From Bubalus kerabau (lineage: Eukaryota > Chordata > Mammalia > Artiodactyla > Bovidae), in NCBI RefSeq assembly GCF_029407905.1, contig NC_073627.1:140195697-140259696 (forward strand): a stretch of 64,000 nucleotides of DNA. The letters run 5' to 3'. Shown piece after piece: positions 10,294 through 21,194 of this stretch (position 1 is its first letter; every line of letters begins with the position of its first letter). The translations under genes and the position numbers were made by a program. The notes beneath the pieces are model-generated. The model searched no databases. It was not told the DNA's origin and was given only the letters and a program-made list of their open reading frames with translations.

Positions 10294-11100
10294 GTAGTAA
10301 CTTTTAAATAATCATAAATATTATTAAATGTATGTATATATGAAGATCTCCTTAATTTTAAATTTTTATTTTTATTATGATCATAGTTGATTTTTTAAAA
10401 AACCCAAATAGTATAGAAAAGCTTATAAGAAATCTCATATCCATCTCATTCCATTCCAAGTCGCATACTTTATGATCACCCACACTTAACTTCCTTCATT
10501 GGGTAGCCTCATTTTCAAGTCACTGCAAGCAGAGGAGTTGCTCTCTCCACTCTTAAGGATTCACAGTAAACTCCTTATCAGGTTGCACAATTGAAAAGAT
10601 AAGGATTGTAAGCATCGTTTTTAAATATACAAAACTGTTCATCAACATGGCATTTTGTGCACACATATATTCCAAGGTCTCTGGCTTTTTTTATGATCAT
10701 GACAAGGCAACAAAGATCTCTCTCTGCTTTTCTGACAAACCAGGACTTGGCCGGCAAATATGGGCAGAGTAGGGTGGGAACCATTATTCATGTCTCTCCC
10801 CTAGTGGACATCCTTTAATGGATCACCAACATATCTTCTTGTCTCTCGGACACAAACTGATCTCATTAGCACAGAATCCAATATGTGGAATGTTAAGTTA
10901 CTAATAGAACTAAGTTGGAATCATAGTCTATCATCTTCCAGAGCTTATACTCTTTGACGTGCTTCACTGCTTTCTCTTTATGCCATCAAAAGTGATCACA
11001 TTTCAATTTTTTGAACTTTGTGAAAGTACTTTAATGTTTTAAAATTTTTTTGAATCTCAAAATTTATTTCTCATGGTAATTAACATTTATGTTTAGATAT
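10294..11100. other. CDCA2 intron, no clear feature
   Basis: TCCATCTCATTCCATTCC and GAATCCAATATGTGG sequences occur, but no repeat family was assigned. No exon seen. Confidence 0.45.
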
Positions 11101-11299
11101 AGGCTTCCCCAGTGGTTTAGCAGTAAAGAATCTGCCTGCAATGCAGGAGATGCAGGTTCAATCCCTGGGTTGGGAAGATCCAGGGAGAAGGAAATGGCTA
11201 CCCACTCCTGCATTCTTGCCTGGGAAAATCCCATGGACAGAGGAGCCTGGCGGGCTACAGTCCATGGGGTCGCATAGAGGCCGATACAACTTAGTGACT
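11101..11299 (+). mobile_element. Bov-tA SINE, host of a nested BOV-A2
   Basis: GGCTTCCCCAGTGGTTTAGC head, GGTTGGGAAGATCCAGGGAG, GACAGAGGAGCCTGGCGGG, and a 3' end reading GATACAACTTAGTGACT that is repeated after the next element. Confidence 0.94.
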
Positions 11300-11575
11300 G
11301 CTGCTGCTGCTGCTAAGTCACGTCAGTTGTGTCCGACTCTGTGCAACCCCATAGACGGAAGCCCACCAGGCTCCTCTATCCCTGGGATTCTCCAGGCAAG
11401 AACACTGGAGTGGGTTGCCGTTTCCTTCTCCAATGCATCAAAGTGAAAAGTGAAAGTGAAGTCGCTCAGTCTTGTCTGACTCTTAGCTATCCCATAGACT
11501 GTAGCCTACCAGGCTCCTCTATCCATGGGATTTCCCAGGCAAGAGTACTGGAGTGGGGTGCCATTGCCTTCTCCG
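11300..11575 (-). mobile_element. BOV-A2 SINE nested at the end of a Bov-tA
   Basis: GCTGCTGCTGCTGCTAAGTC at the left and GCCATTGCCTTCTCCG at the right, two antisense units. AACTTAGTGACT at 11288-11299 recurs perfectly at 11576-11587, so this is the younger of the two insertions. Confidence 0.97.
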
Positions 11576-11696
11576 AACTTAGTGACTATAGGATACTAAA
11601 AGCAAAATTAGTATTCAAGAGTATCCAGTGTTTCCAAGGCAGCGGATCTAAAAGTTTTTGTGAGCTTCCCTAATTTTGCTGTATCTTGCTCATTAG

Positions 11697-11785
11697 GCAC
11701 TGATGCCTCTGCCTCTTCAAGTAACCGCGAGAATATAGCCCCCTTCAGAGTTGGTAGAGCAACGCGGACCTCTAACAGAAAAAGG
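11697..11785 (+). CDS. CDCA2: CDCA2 coding exon 6 of this window (89 bp)
   Basis: The acceptor GCTCATTAG ends at 11696 and the donor is AGG|GTAAGC at 11786. G+GC gives Gly, then TDASASSSNRENIAPFRVGR and ATRTSNRKR. Human Repo-Man has GTDTFSSSNN...VGRITRTSNRR at this place. The exon is short, basic at its 3' end, and ends in phase 0. It lies only 109 bp downstream of a nested SINE pair whose insertion did not reach the splice site. Confidence 0.92.
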
Positions 11786-12419
11786 GTAAGCGCTTGTGTT
11801 TGTTTCTAAATCTTGCAATAGCTTTTTTTTTTTTTTTTTTCTGTTTTCATGATCAAATGACTTATTGGTTAAATCTTGGTTTAATTGATGTTTTAAGAGC
11901 TAATACCTTATCCTACCTACCATGTAACCCAGGGTGATGCTGTTTTTCTGATGTGATCTTAATTCTGTGAGAAGAAAAATACATTAAAACAAGATGATTT
12001 CAGAGTGTGTGTTCATGTGGAAGGTCATCTGTTTAGAAAGTTTCTTTGGGATCTCCGTGGTTTTATTATAAATTGCATCAAAGTGCTAGGCGGAGAAGAG
12101 TAGCATGTAATTCACAATCAGAAAATGACATAACTTTTCCTAAACTACATTCCACTGTTTTCAATGTGATCATAACCCCCATTGAGTGCATGTCTTCTGT
12201 GATTTTATTAAATTAGTTGAATTTGGATTTTTGTCTACAGCATCCTAGTGCATAAACATATAGCATACTAATAATATTTTTTGCTCATATTTTTGGATGA
12301 TAAACGCAGAAGTCAAACTTAGATAATCTAACAGTTCATTATTTTTCTCCCTCATAACCCATCAGTAGTTAGGTACTAATACTAAATTATAGGTGTTCAG
12401 TAGGTACCTGAGACAATGA

Positions 12420-12500
12420 TTCTTTTTATTTTTTTAAATTTTATTGAACTCTATCTAGTTGATTTACCATGTTGTATTAACTTCTGCATGTTAATACTAT
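12420..12500 (-). mobile_element. Short L1 3' end
   Basis: TTTAAATTTTATTGAACTCT...CATGTTGTATTAACTTCTGC resembles the reversed terminus of bovine L1 (ACAACATTGT...CAATAAAA). Confidence 0.5.
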
Positions 12501-12631
12501 TAATATTGCTATATTAACTTCTGCAGAAATGGGGTGTAAAGTGGTAGAATCCACAGGGGAGGGAAAAGACATGAAATGAAAATGTAACTGCCTGTGTTTT
12601 ACAGTAGCCCTGCTTTCAATTTTCTTTCTAG

Positions 12632-12769
12632 AAGTTGATCAGTTTTTCACAAGAGAGTGTTTGCAACTTACTCAATGCAGAAGCTCAGCCTTGTAAAGAA
12701 AAGAAAACTAATAGGAGGAAGTCTCAAGAAAGCAAGCATGCAGACAAAGTCCTTCCACGAAAGAATCGG
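12632..12769 (+). CDS. CDCA2: CDCA2 coding exon 7 of this window (138 bp)
   Basis: The acceptor TTTTCTTTCTAG ends at 12631 and the donor is CGG|GTGAGT at 12770. Exactly 46 codons: KLISFSQESVCNLLNAEAQP, CKEKKTNRRKSQESKHADKV and LPRKNR. It matches human ESVCNLLNTEVQPCKEKKINRRKSQE. The exon is symmetric (phase 0 to 0), so skipping would preserve the frame. It is lysine and arginine rich, consistent with chromatin or nuclear-import contacts, though that role is inferred. Confidence 0.93.
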
Positions 12770-14264
12770 GTGAGTGTGTGTTTAAAGATGTAACGAAGAG
12801 TAGACAGTACATTTGTTTGTGGTGTGGTTAGGAAAACACGAAAACAAATTTTTTTTCTAGTTAACATGGGACCAAGAGTATTAAAAATCAAGTTATCATA
12901 GAATAGAAGGGGCCATAGATATTATATACTCTTATTATATACAATTGTGCATTACCCAAAAGCCATTTTTGCATTGTCTTCATTGGGTTGGGTTGTGTAC
13001 ACCCAGTGCTGGGAATCACCAACGCGAATGTGGAATTGATTCTTACCTTTGAATCTGGTCTAGTCTCACTATACCGTCTTATGGGAATCCTCTGAGAGGA
13101 TTTCTCAGGGATGAGTGTGCCATCTGTCACTTGTTTGACTTGGCTGCTGCCAGTAGGTTGATGGATGACCTTCCGTATTGAAGCAAGAATTCAGAAATTA
13201 GCTCTGTCTTCCTCCACGCCTGGAGGCCTATGTCGGCTCATGACATCACTGTTTCTTTGTGGAAGGCAGATCTAGCACTTTAACCCAGGTCCTGGTGCTC
13301 CCCACTTCAGTGACTGGCCCCTCCCCTGTCACATCCACAGCTTGTTGGTACCCAAGACCTTTGTATGTCCTCCTCTCCACCCCCAGCTTCCTCTCCACCC
13401 AGCGTTCTCAAGCTATCTTACTCATACCTCCTCTAGTGTTATATTTACTCTTAGGCTTTCAGAAGTCCTATGATTTCATTTCCTATGTTTCCTCATTCAT
13501 CCTAAGCCGTGTAAGCTGTTTTCAACACACTTGTCTGTAATCTCGGGTCTTCATCCCTTTCATTCTGCTTCCTTCCTGGAAGCAGAATGCCATCTGTCCC
13601 CTCTGAATGCCACCATTGTCCCCTCTCCCATCCGACATTGCTGCTGGAGAGCCTCACGGTCCACTGCAGAGTCACTGTGTCAGATGTTATTATGTTAATA
13701 ATTCTTCCATTATTTTTCCAATATTTAGGTTACTAAGTTGTAACCTAGTGACTAAAATCCAGTGTGTCTTTGAGATCTTGTTCCTACTGTCTGGCCCCGC
13801 AGCATTTGACAAAACTGAGATCTCTCCTGTATGGTCTCTATTAAAGGTTTGTGTCCTTCCACCCATTTCTAAATGTTTATGTTACCCAGAGTTCTATTTT
13901 ACTCTCTGACCTTTGAAACAGCTTATTTCCTGGGTGGTTTCATGTGTAACACAGTTGATAACACTCATATGTTTCCTGTCTATAAGTATAGGTTCAGCTA
14001 CCTACTAGGCATCTTTCCTTAAACTACCCTGCCAACACTTCAAAAACCAACATTTCCATAACGAAACTCATCCGTTTAGACTCTGGAAGTTTAGTTTTTT
14101 AATGTTACTGGAGGAGATACTTTAGCAAAATGAGGACGTAAGCTTGAGAATTCAGGATACAGCGGGTCTAATAATAATGACAGAGAACAGAAATCTCTGA
14201 TCATAGCTGTTCAATCAGCCTGGAAGAGCAATCAACCCAAATCTGAACAAGAAAAGAGTGCTCT
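12770..14264. other. CDCA2 intron, no recognised feature
   Basis: About 1.5 kb starting the largest intron. The open frames in it are short and have no recognised protein match. Some pyrimidine-rich sequence at 13260-13460 may be an old LINE relic, not assigned. Confidence 0.4.
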
Positions 14265-14288
14265 GGGAGTGGGGGTGGTGGGGGGGGT
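14265..14288 (+). repeat. G-rich run (possible G-quadruplex)
   Basis: GGGAGTGGGGGTGGTGGGGG continuing in G. Runs of three or more G with short gaps; otherwise ordinary intron around it. Confidence 0.5.
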
Positions 14289-14428
14289 GTCTCTGAAGGG
14301 AAGAAGAAAAAGGCCTGTGATTGAGCAAATGAAAGTTGTGCCATATAAGAAAAAAAGCTCATTCTGTACCATCCGAAAGAAAAGTCTGTAATGTAGGAGT
14401 TTTGGAGCAAATAGAAAGCAAACGTTAT

Positions 14429-14715
14429 GGAATTCCCTAGTGGTCCATTGGTTAAGACTTCACCTGTCAGGCAGGGGACACAGGTTCCATCCCTGATCCA
14501 GTAAGATTCCACATGTCTGGGGGCAACTAAGCCCATGTACCACAACTACTGAAGCTCAAGGACTCAAGACCCATGCTCCGTAACAAGAGAAGCCACCGCA
14601 GTTAGAAGCCCACTCATTGCAACCAGAGAGTAGCCTCCACTCACTGCAACTAGAGAAAGCCCACGTGCAGCAACAAAGACCCAGCACAGCCAAAAGTAAA
14701 TTGTTTTAAAAACAA
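14429..14715 (+). mobile_element. CHR-type SINE
   Basis: GGAATTCCCTAGTGGTCCAT head, AGCCACCGCAGTTAGAAGCC in the body, GACCCAGCACAGCCAAAAGT 3' end. Confidence 0.88.
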
Positions 14716-14784
14716 TAGAGAGGGAACTTTAATAAGTGCGATTTCAACCAACAGTAGGGTGTAAGAAAAAGTGTATTTTTTATG

Positions 14785-14905
14785 TTCCTGGGTGGCTCAG
14801 TGGTAAAGAATCCACCTGCCAGTGCAGGAGTTATGAGAGCCTAGCAGGCTACATTCCATGGGGTCGCAAAGAGTCGGACACAACTTAGTGACTAAACAAC
14901 AACAA
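14785..14905 (+). mobile_element. Bov-tA SINE with internal deletion
   Basis: GGGTGGCTCAGTGGTAAAGA joins directly to GAGCCTAGCAGGCTACATTC and ends GGACACAACTTAGTGACTAA. The middle third is missing. Confidence 0.88.
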
Positions 14906-15324
14906 GCCACCCAGTCTGCAGTATTTTGTTATGGCAGCTAATATGGCAAACCAATATATTGCCTTTATCTAAGAAAGTAGGGAACATTAAAAAAAATTGT
15001 GTGTGTGTATATATGATTAACAACAATAATGAGAAAACATAGAATAGATCAAAAACTAATAAAACCTGGTTACCTGTAGGGAGAAGAGACAGAGGAGGAA
15101 CAGAAAGGAAAAGGCTAGATTTCCCTGAATGTGGTTTTTCCTTTTAACTTTGAACTGTAAATGTTCTGCATGATTATGAAACAATTATAGTTCAATTTTT
15201 TAAAGTTGTTAAACAAAATGAAACAAATTGATGTAACTGTATATCAAGTCAGTGGCTTGACCTCATCAATTTTTTTCAGGATCAGAAGTGTGAAAATTCC
15301 AAATGGGATGTACATTGATTTTGT

Positions 15325-15476
15325 TGTTCAGTTGCCAAGTATGTCTGACTCTTTGCAACCCCATGGACTGCGCCTTGCCAGTCTTCCCTGTTCTTCACTA
15401 TCTCCCAGAGTTTGTTCACATTCATGTCCGTTGAGTCAGGTGATGCTATCTAACTATCTCATCCTCTGCTGCCCCA
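15325..15476 (-). mobile_element. BovB LINE 3' fragment (short)
   Basis: GTTCAGTTGCCAAGTATGTC...CCATGGACTGCG...CTCATCCTCTGCTGCCCC is the reversed 3' end of BovB, about 150 bp. Confidence 0.85.
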
Positions 15477-15607
15477 GGAACAAAAATAACTGCAGAAAAA
15501 CTTAAACAGTAACACTCACCGATAGAAGAATTTACTCTACAATGAAGCAAATAAGAAGGGATTTGTGTATGCATGTCTTTTTTTTTAACTGTCATTAAGA
15601 ATCCAGA

Positions 15608-16215
15608 GCAAATAGATGAGGAAACAATAGAAACAGTGACAGACTTTATTTATTTGCTCCAAAATCACTGCAGATGGTTACTGCAGCCATGAAATTAAGA
15701 CGCTTGCTCCTTGGAAGAAAAGCTATGACAAACCTAGACAGCATATTAAAAAGCAGAGACATTACTTTGCCAATAAAGGTCCATCTAGTCAAAGCTGTGG
15801 TTTTTCTAGTAGTCGTGTATGGATATGAGAGTTGGACCATAAAGAAGGCTGAGCGCCAAAGAATTGATGCTTTTGAACTGTGGTGTTGGAGTCCCTTGGA
15901 CTGCGAGGAGATGAAACCAGACAATCCTAAAGGAAATCAGTCCTGAATATTCACTGGAAGGACTGATGCTGAAGCTCCAATACTTTGACCACCTGATGCC
16001 AAGAGCTGAGTCATTGGAAGAGACCCTGATGCTGGGAAAGATTGAAGGCAGGAGGAGAAGGAGACGACAGAGAATGAGATGATTGGATGGCATCACTGAC
16101 TCAATGGACATGAGTCTGAGCAGGCTCAAGGAGACGGTGAAGGACAGGGAGGCCTGGCGTGCTGCAATTCATGGGGACACAAAGAGTCAGTCACAACTGA
16201 GTAACTGAACAGTAG
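15608..16215 (+). mobile_element. 5'-truncated BovB LINE with 9-bp target duplication
   Basis: The translation carries HEIK-like, MTNLDSILKSRDITLP and ESWTIKKAERQRIDAFELWC. A short deletion after the ELWCW block breaks the frame. It ends ACAACTGAGTAACTGAAC. GAATCCAGA precedes it (15599-15607) and follows it (16216-16224). Confidence 0.93.
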
Positions 16216-16675
16216 GAATCCAGACTCTTCACTGGAAATAAGATAAACTTTAAAATCAAATTCAAAACCTTGTTATACTAAATTTGAATTTAAAATATCA
16301 TGAACACATGCTTTTACCATTTAAAACAATTCTCTAGCTCTTTCTGTTCATAAATTGTAGAAGCACTGAGCCTCCTTTGTACCTACATTGCCATGTCTAC
16401 CATCTCAACTGAAAGGGATCGATATTACCTTAGTGAAATGACCACTTTCAGATTTACAGCAGCAAATGCAGAAAATGAGCGCAGATCTGGAGCAGTGTGC
16501 ATGCAAGGATGCCTAAGAAACTTCTGGGGCCATATTAAAGGACATACAATCATTTTGAAGGGTCCTCTGCTGACCAAAGGTAGGACAGTGTAGCTATCAG
16601 ACATATTGATTGCAGTGGTTTGAAACAGAAACATCAAATAGGAAAAAACACTTAATTTCCTCATAATGAAAACCT
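16216..16675. other. Unassigned sequence between two BovB copies
   Basis: Includes a short open stretch at 16441-16509 reading SDL then QQQMQKMSADLEQCACKDA before a stop, with further open pieces in other frames to 16593. It looks like decayed coding sequence (a processed pseudogene relic or part of an old LINE), but I cannot name it. Confidence 0.3.
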
Positions 16676-18478
16676 AACCACAAAGGAGAGATAAGAAAGC
16701 CTTCTTCAGTGATCAATGCAAAGAAATAGAGGAAAACAACAGAATGGGAAAGACTAGAGATCTCTTCAAGAAAATTAGAGACTCCAAGGGGACATTTCAC
16801 GCAAAGATGGGCTCGATAAAGGACAGAAATGGTATGGACCTAACAGAAGCAGAAGATATTAAGAAGAGGTGGCAAGAATACACAAAAGAACTGTACAAAA
16901 AAGATCTTCACTACCAAGATAATCACAATGGTGTGATTGCTCACCTAGAGCCAGACATCCTGGAATGTGAAGTCAAGTGGGTCTTAGAAAGCATCACTAC
17001 GAACAAAGCTAGTGGAGGTGATGGAATTCCAGTTGAGCTATTTCAAATCCTGAAAGATGATGCTGTGAAAGTGCTGCACTCAATATGCCAGCAAATTTGG
17101 AAGACTCAGCAGTGGCCACAGGACTGGAAAAGGTCAGTTTTCATTCCAATCCCAAAGAAAGGCGATGCCAAAGAATGCTCAAACTACCACACAATTGCAC
17201 TCATCTCACACGCTAGTAAAATAATGCTCAAAATCCTCCAAGCCAGGCTTCAGCAATATGTGAACCGTGAACTGCCAGATGTTCAGGCTGGCTTTAGAAA
17301 AGGCAGAGGAACCAGAGATCAAATTGCCAACATCTGCTGGATCATGGAAAAAGCAAGAGAGTTCCAGAAAAACATCTATTTCTGCTTCATTGACTATGCC
17401 AAAGCCTTTGACTGTGTGGATCACAATAAACTCTGGAAAATTCTGAAAGAGATGGGAATACCAGACCACCTGACCTGCCTCTTAAGAAACCTGTATGCAG
17501 GTCAGGAAGCAACAGTTAGAACTGGACATGGAACAACAGACTGGTTCCAAATAGGAAAAGGAGTACGTCAAGGCTGTATATTGTCACCCTGCTTATTTAA
17601 CTTATATGCAGAGTACATCATGAGAAACGCTGGACTGGAAGAAGCACAAGCTGGAATCAAGATTGCTGGGAGAAATATCAATAACATCAGATATGCAGAT
17701 GACACCACCCTTATGGCAGAAAGTGAAGAGGAACTACAAAGCCTCTTGATGAAAGTGAAAGTGGAGAGTGAAAAAGTTGGCTTAAAATTCAACATTCAGA
17801 AAACTAAGATCATGGCCTCTGGTCCCATCACTTCCTGGGAAATAGATGGGAAAACAGTGGAAACAGTGTCAGACTTTATTTTTTGGAGCTCCAAAATCAC
17901 TGCAGATGTTGATTGCAGCCATGAAATTAAAAGACGCTTACTTTTTGGAAGGAAAGCTATGACCAACCTAGATAGCATATTCAAAAGCAGAAACATTACT
18001 TTGCCAACAAAGGTCCGTCTAGTCAAGGCTATGGTTTTTCCTGTGGTCATGTATGGATGTGAGAGTTGGACTGTGAAGAAAGCTGAGTGCCAAAGAATTG
18101 ATGCTTTTGAACTGTGGTGTTGGAGAAGGCTCTTGAGAGTCCCTTGGACTGCAAGGAGATCCAAACAGTCCATTCTAAAGGAGATCAGTCCTGGGTGTTC
18201 TTTGGAAGGACTAATGCTAAAGCTGAAACTCCAATACTTTGGCCCCCTCATGGAAAGAGTTGACTCATTGGAAAAGACTCTGATGCTGGGACGGCTTGGG
18301 GGCAGGAAGAGAAGGGGACGACAGAGGATGAGATGGCTGGATGGCATCACCGATTCGATGGACATGAGTTTGGGTGAACTCCAGGAGTTGGTGATGGACA
18401 AGTAGGCCCGGCGTGCTGCAATTCATGGGATCGCAAAGAGTCGGACACGACTGAGTGACTGGACTGAACTGACCTGAA
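16676..18478 (+). mobile_element. BovB (RTE) LINE, 5'-truncated, with long reverse-transcriptase frame
   Basis: About 1.8 kb of the 3.2-kb BovB family. It starts in the RRDKKAF block and ends GGACACGACTGAGTGACTGG plus an ACTGAACTGA tail. Flanks show an imperfect match (AACCACAAA near 16677, AACCACCAAA near 18478) that may be the target duplication. BovB is the LINE that moved into ruminants by horizontal transfer, and its machinery is thought to mobilise Bov-tA and BOV-A2 SINEs, whose 3' ends resemble it. Confidence 0.96.
16744..18405 (+). CDS. BovB ORF2 reverse transcriptase, C-terminal part (553 codons)
   Basis: Non-LTR retrotransposon reverse transcriptase. Visible blocks: NKASGGDGIPVELF (thumb of the RT start), FIPIPKKGDAKECSNY, ARLQQYVNRELPDVQAGFRK, FCFIDYAKAFDCVDH (first catalytic Asp), GVRQGCILSPCLFNLY, and IRYADDTTLMAE with the catalytic YADD at residues 317-320 (17692-17703). 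The frame is already open upstream of the first ATG (QRRDKKAFFSDQCKEIEENN), so that ATG is not a true start. The N-terminal endonuclease is absent. The frame closes at GACAAGTAG, where other BovB copies read on through DREAW; this copy has gained a stop about 20 residues early. It is a relic and not expected to retrotranspose by itself. Confidence 0.9.
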   Translation: MGKTRDLFKKIRDSKGTFHAKMGSIKDRNGMDLTEAEDIKKRWQEYTKELYKKDLHYQDNHNGVIAHLEPDILECEVKWVLESITTNKASGGDGIPVELFQILKDDAVKVLHSICQQIWKTQQWPQDWKRSVFIPIPKKGDAKECSNYHTIALISHASKIMLKILQARLQQYVNRELPDVQAGFRKGRGTRDQIANICWIMEKAREFQKNIYFCFIDYAKAFDCVDHNKLWKILKEMGIPDHLTCLLRNLYAGQEATVRTGHGTTDWFQIGKGVRQGCILSPCLFNLYAEYIMRNAGLEEAQAGIKIAGRNINNIRYADDTTLMAESEEELQSLLMKVKVESEKVGLKFNIQKTKIMASGPITSWEIDGKTVETVSDFIFWSSKITADVDCSHEIKRRLLFGRKAMTNLDSIFKSRNITLPTKVRLVKAMVFPVVMYGCESWTVKKAECQRIDAFELWCWRRLLRVPWTARRSKQSILKEISPGCSLEGLMLKLKLQYFGPLMERVDSLEKTLMLGRLGGRKRRGRQRMRWLDGITDSMDMSLGELQELVMDK

Positions 18479-19130
18479 CCACCAAACTTAAAGTTCACCT
18501 TAGAAGCTGTCTAGGACATCAATTCTTATTTTTGGGTTTTTTCATTTTGGAAACCTAGAAGATAAAATTTGAGCTATGTTTCAGGTAAACAAATAGTTTA
18601 TAAGGGAAAGCTCTTGGGATAGTTGTCACTAATCAAAAAGATCTGTTCACAAAAGCTGTTGAATGTTAGGAAGAAGCTAATGGGGGAGCCAGAGGCCATA
18701 GGCACCTGAGACCACTGGTCATTTGTAGTGCCATGCAGGGGGAGAATGTGGGCCTACTGGTGCAATGAGGGCATTTACAACCTTCCCTGAGATGCGTTTT
18801 CCTAAAAAGATCAAAGCTGTATCTAATTAAGCCTGGATCTAATATCTGGTTGATAGGAAGTATCAGGAGATAGACGAATATAAAGACATACTTGGGTACA
18901 GTCACCCAAATCCAGAGCTTGGTGGCCACTACAGGATAATATGCCTCAAGGACATTCATCACATAAATGGCAGGGGTATAAGCCATAGAACAGAGCACAT
19001 CTCAACCAAATGACATGTGTGGAGACCTTGTTCAATCCTGATTTGAACAGTTGTAAAAAGACAATTAAGGGCCACTTGGAGAAAGTGGAACTCAGAGGAA
19101 ATATTAGGGAAAACTGCTATCTCTGGGTTT
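18479..19130. other. CDCA2 intron, no recognised feature
   Basis: About 650 bp with no assigned repeat or exon. Confidence 0.45.
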
Positions 19131-19556
19131 TTTTGCACCTAAGTTTTTATTTTGAGATCATTTTCAAGATGCATGCTGTTATCAGAAAAACTAGAAAGAT
19201 CCCAGCTACCCTTTGCCCAGCTCCGTCCATGGTGACATTTTGCAAAACAGTTGTACAGTATCACAGTGGTAAGATAACAAAATACAGTCAAGATGCAGGA
19301 CGTTTCCATTGCTGCAGAGATCTCTTCAGGCTTGTAGCTCTATCCTCTTCTCACTGCCTCCCCCACCTTAACCCCCCAGCAGCCAGTCTTGGAGGGTTAA
19401 GGACCAGTCTGTCCTCCACTCCTTTCATTTTGTCATTATGTTCATGGACTCACATTTTAGGTATCCTTTTGGGACTGGCTTTTTCACTCAGCATCATTCT
19501 CTGGAGATTTGTCCAGATCTGTGTATATCAATAGTTCCATTTATTGCTGACTAGTA
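19131..19556 (-). mobile_element. Old L1 fragment, antisense
   Basis: GATCCCAGCTACCCTTTGCC, CATTTTGCAAAACAGTTGTA, GGACTGGCTTTTTCACTCAG and GTCCAGATCTGTGTATATCA resemble the reversed 3' half of older mammalian L1. Confidence 0.65.
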
Positions 19557-19564
19557 TTTGTCAT

Positions 19565-19680
19565 TTTAGAAAAAGGTAATCATTTCACAATATATATACT
19601 TATGTGTATTCCTTAAACCTACATAATGTTATACATCTGTTACATCTCAAAGCTGGGAAAAATAAATAAAAGTTCATTGT
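19565..19680 (+). mobile_element. L1 3' terminus, sense
   Basis: CCTTAAACCTACATAATGTT, TTACATCTCAAAGCTGGGAA and AATAAATAAAAG form the end of an old L1 3' UTR, opposite in direction to the adjacent fragment. Confidence 0.6.
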
Positions 19681-20365
19681 ACAAGACGAAAAAAATGAGC
19701 AATAAAATACAATGCCAAATAATAGAATGTTTCTTTTTTTTTGTTTGTGTGTGTGTGGGTGGGGGCGGGGGGGAAGAATCCCTTATCTCTTAGAGATATT
19801 GTAGGATTTTCAGATGAGATGATGTCGTGGCTGGGATTTGCTTTAAAATAATCTGAGCAAAGGGAGTTATAAATGAATCATGATTTCTATGTTAGTAATT
19901 AGAAGAGTTAGCTGTTGGGAACATGGGATTCAAGGTCCTATTCTTTCTTCTTCTTGAGTGTTTGAAACTTTACGTTATTAAATGTTAAAAATACAGCAAT
20001 CCGAGCCCCTTTTTTAGACAGATGGAGCCAGCTACAGGAACTAAAAATGAGCCAATAAATAAGTAAATGGCAGGGACAGAAAAATGTTTGCTTTTCACTG
20101 GGAGCTTTCCTGTTCAGTTTGATGTGTTGCTCTGTACCTGAATTATTTTAAAATAATTTTAAAGTTACTCTAAAAACAATTTAATTGTGCAAATAATACA
20201 AGAAGTAAGCACTTCTGTTGCATGACCTCGTTGCCTGTGTGAGAAGAAATAATGGTGATTGGGGAGTAAATAGAATCCCATTAAGCATAATATCTTGAGT
20301 TGTCCTTTGTCTCCAAGTCCTAAACCAGTCTCATCACATGGCTTCCTGAGGATTCCAATTGCTTA
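19681..20365. other. CDCA2 intron, no recognised feature
   Basis: Contains GTGTGTGTGTGGGTGGGGGC and a G run at 19745-19773. Otherwise unassigned. Confidence 0.45.
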
Positions 20366-20575
20366 GCTTCCCAGGTGGCTCCATGGTTAATAATCTGCCA
20401 ATGCAAGACATATAGGAGATGCGGTTTGATCCCTGGGTTGGGAAGATCCTCTGGAGTAAGAAATGGCAACCCTTTCCAGTGTTATTGCCTGGAAAATCCC
20501 ATGGACAGAGGAGCCTGGCAGGCTACAGTCCATGGGGTCGCAAAGAGCTGGACACAACTGAGTACACATGCACTC
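20366..20575 (+). mobile_element. Bov-tA SINE
   Basis: GCTTCCCAGGTGGCTCCATG head through GGGTTGGGAAGATCCTCTGG to GGACACAACTGAGTACACAT. Confidence 0.94.
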
Positions 20576-20726
20576 ACATCTCTTGTTTGTTACAGTCTAA
20601 AGAAGGCTTTTTGTATTGGAGTAAATTCAGGTATTGATAAAATTCTAACCTTTGTAGACAAAACCTTCTTGTGGGTAAGATAAGCATTGCTAGATATGTT
20701 TTCGTGACAGACCACAGGCTTTCATT

Positions 20727-20790
20727 TTTTTTTTTTAATTGATTTTTATTGGAGTGTAGTAGTTTTACAATGTTGTGTATTAGTTCATCT
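20727..20790 (-). mobile_element. Short L1 3' end
   Basis: TTGATTTTTATTGGAGTGTA...TTTTACAATGTTGTGTATTA is the reversed terminus of bovine L1. Confidence 0.7.
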
Positions 20791-21194
20791 TTACTTTTTT
20801 CTTTTTGGGTGGTGTCCTTCTCTTGGTCCATGACTGTGAAAAAACAATACTAGTCTTTCCTCATGTTTGGCAAATTTTATGTTTAACTGTACTTTTCCTT
20901 TCTCATTCATTCATTAGTTCATTTATGTTTCTTGAGAAGCCACTAAGATCCAGGCACTGTTGGAAATAGTTTATATAAACAAAGATTTCCAGAATCCTGT
21001 TTAAAAGGGGTTTACTTGAGCCATGAATCAGAAACTGTCCTGATGACATTGATCATAGTATACTAACCAACGTAGTAGGGCTGAGGTCACACAGTAACAC
21101 TAAGAGCATAATTTAATGTTATAAATACTTCCTCCCCTATCAGTATTCAAAGTAGTAAGAAGAAAAAGAATAACTGACACATAGCCTTTCCTAT

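Noticed and set aside
19010..19534. 174-codon open frame in a CDCA2 intron
   Set aside because: Overlaps a reversed L1 fragment and has no recognisable protein similarity.
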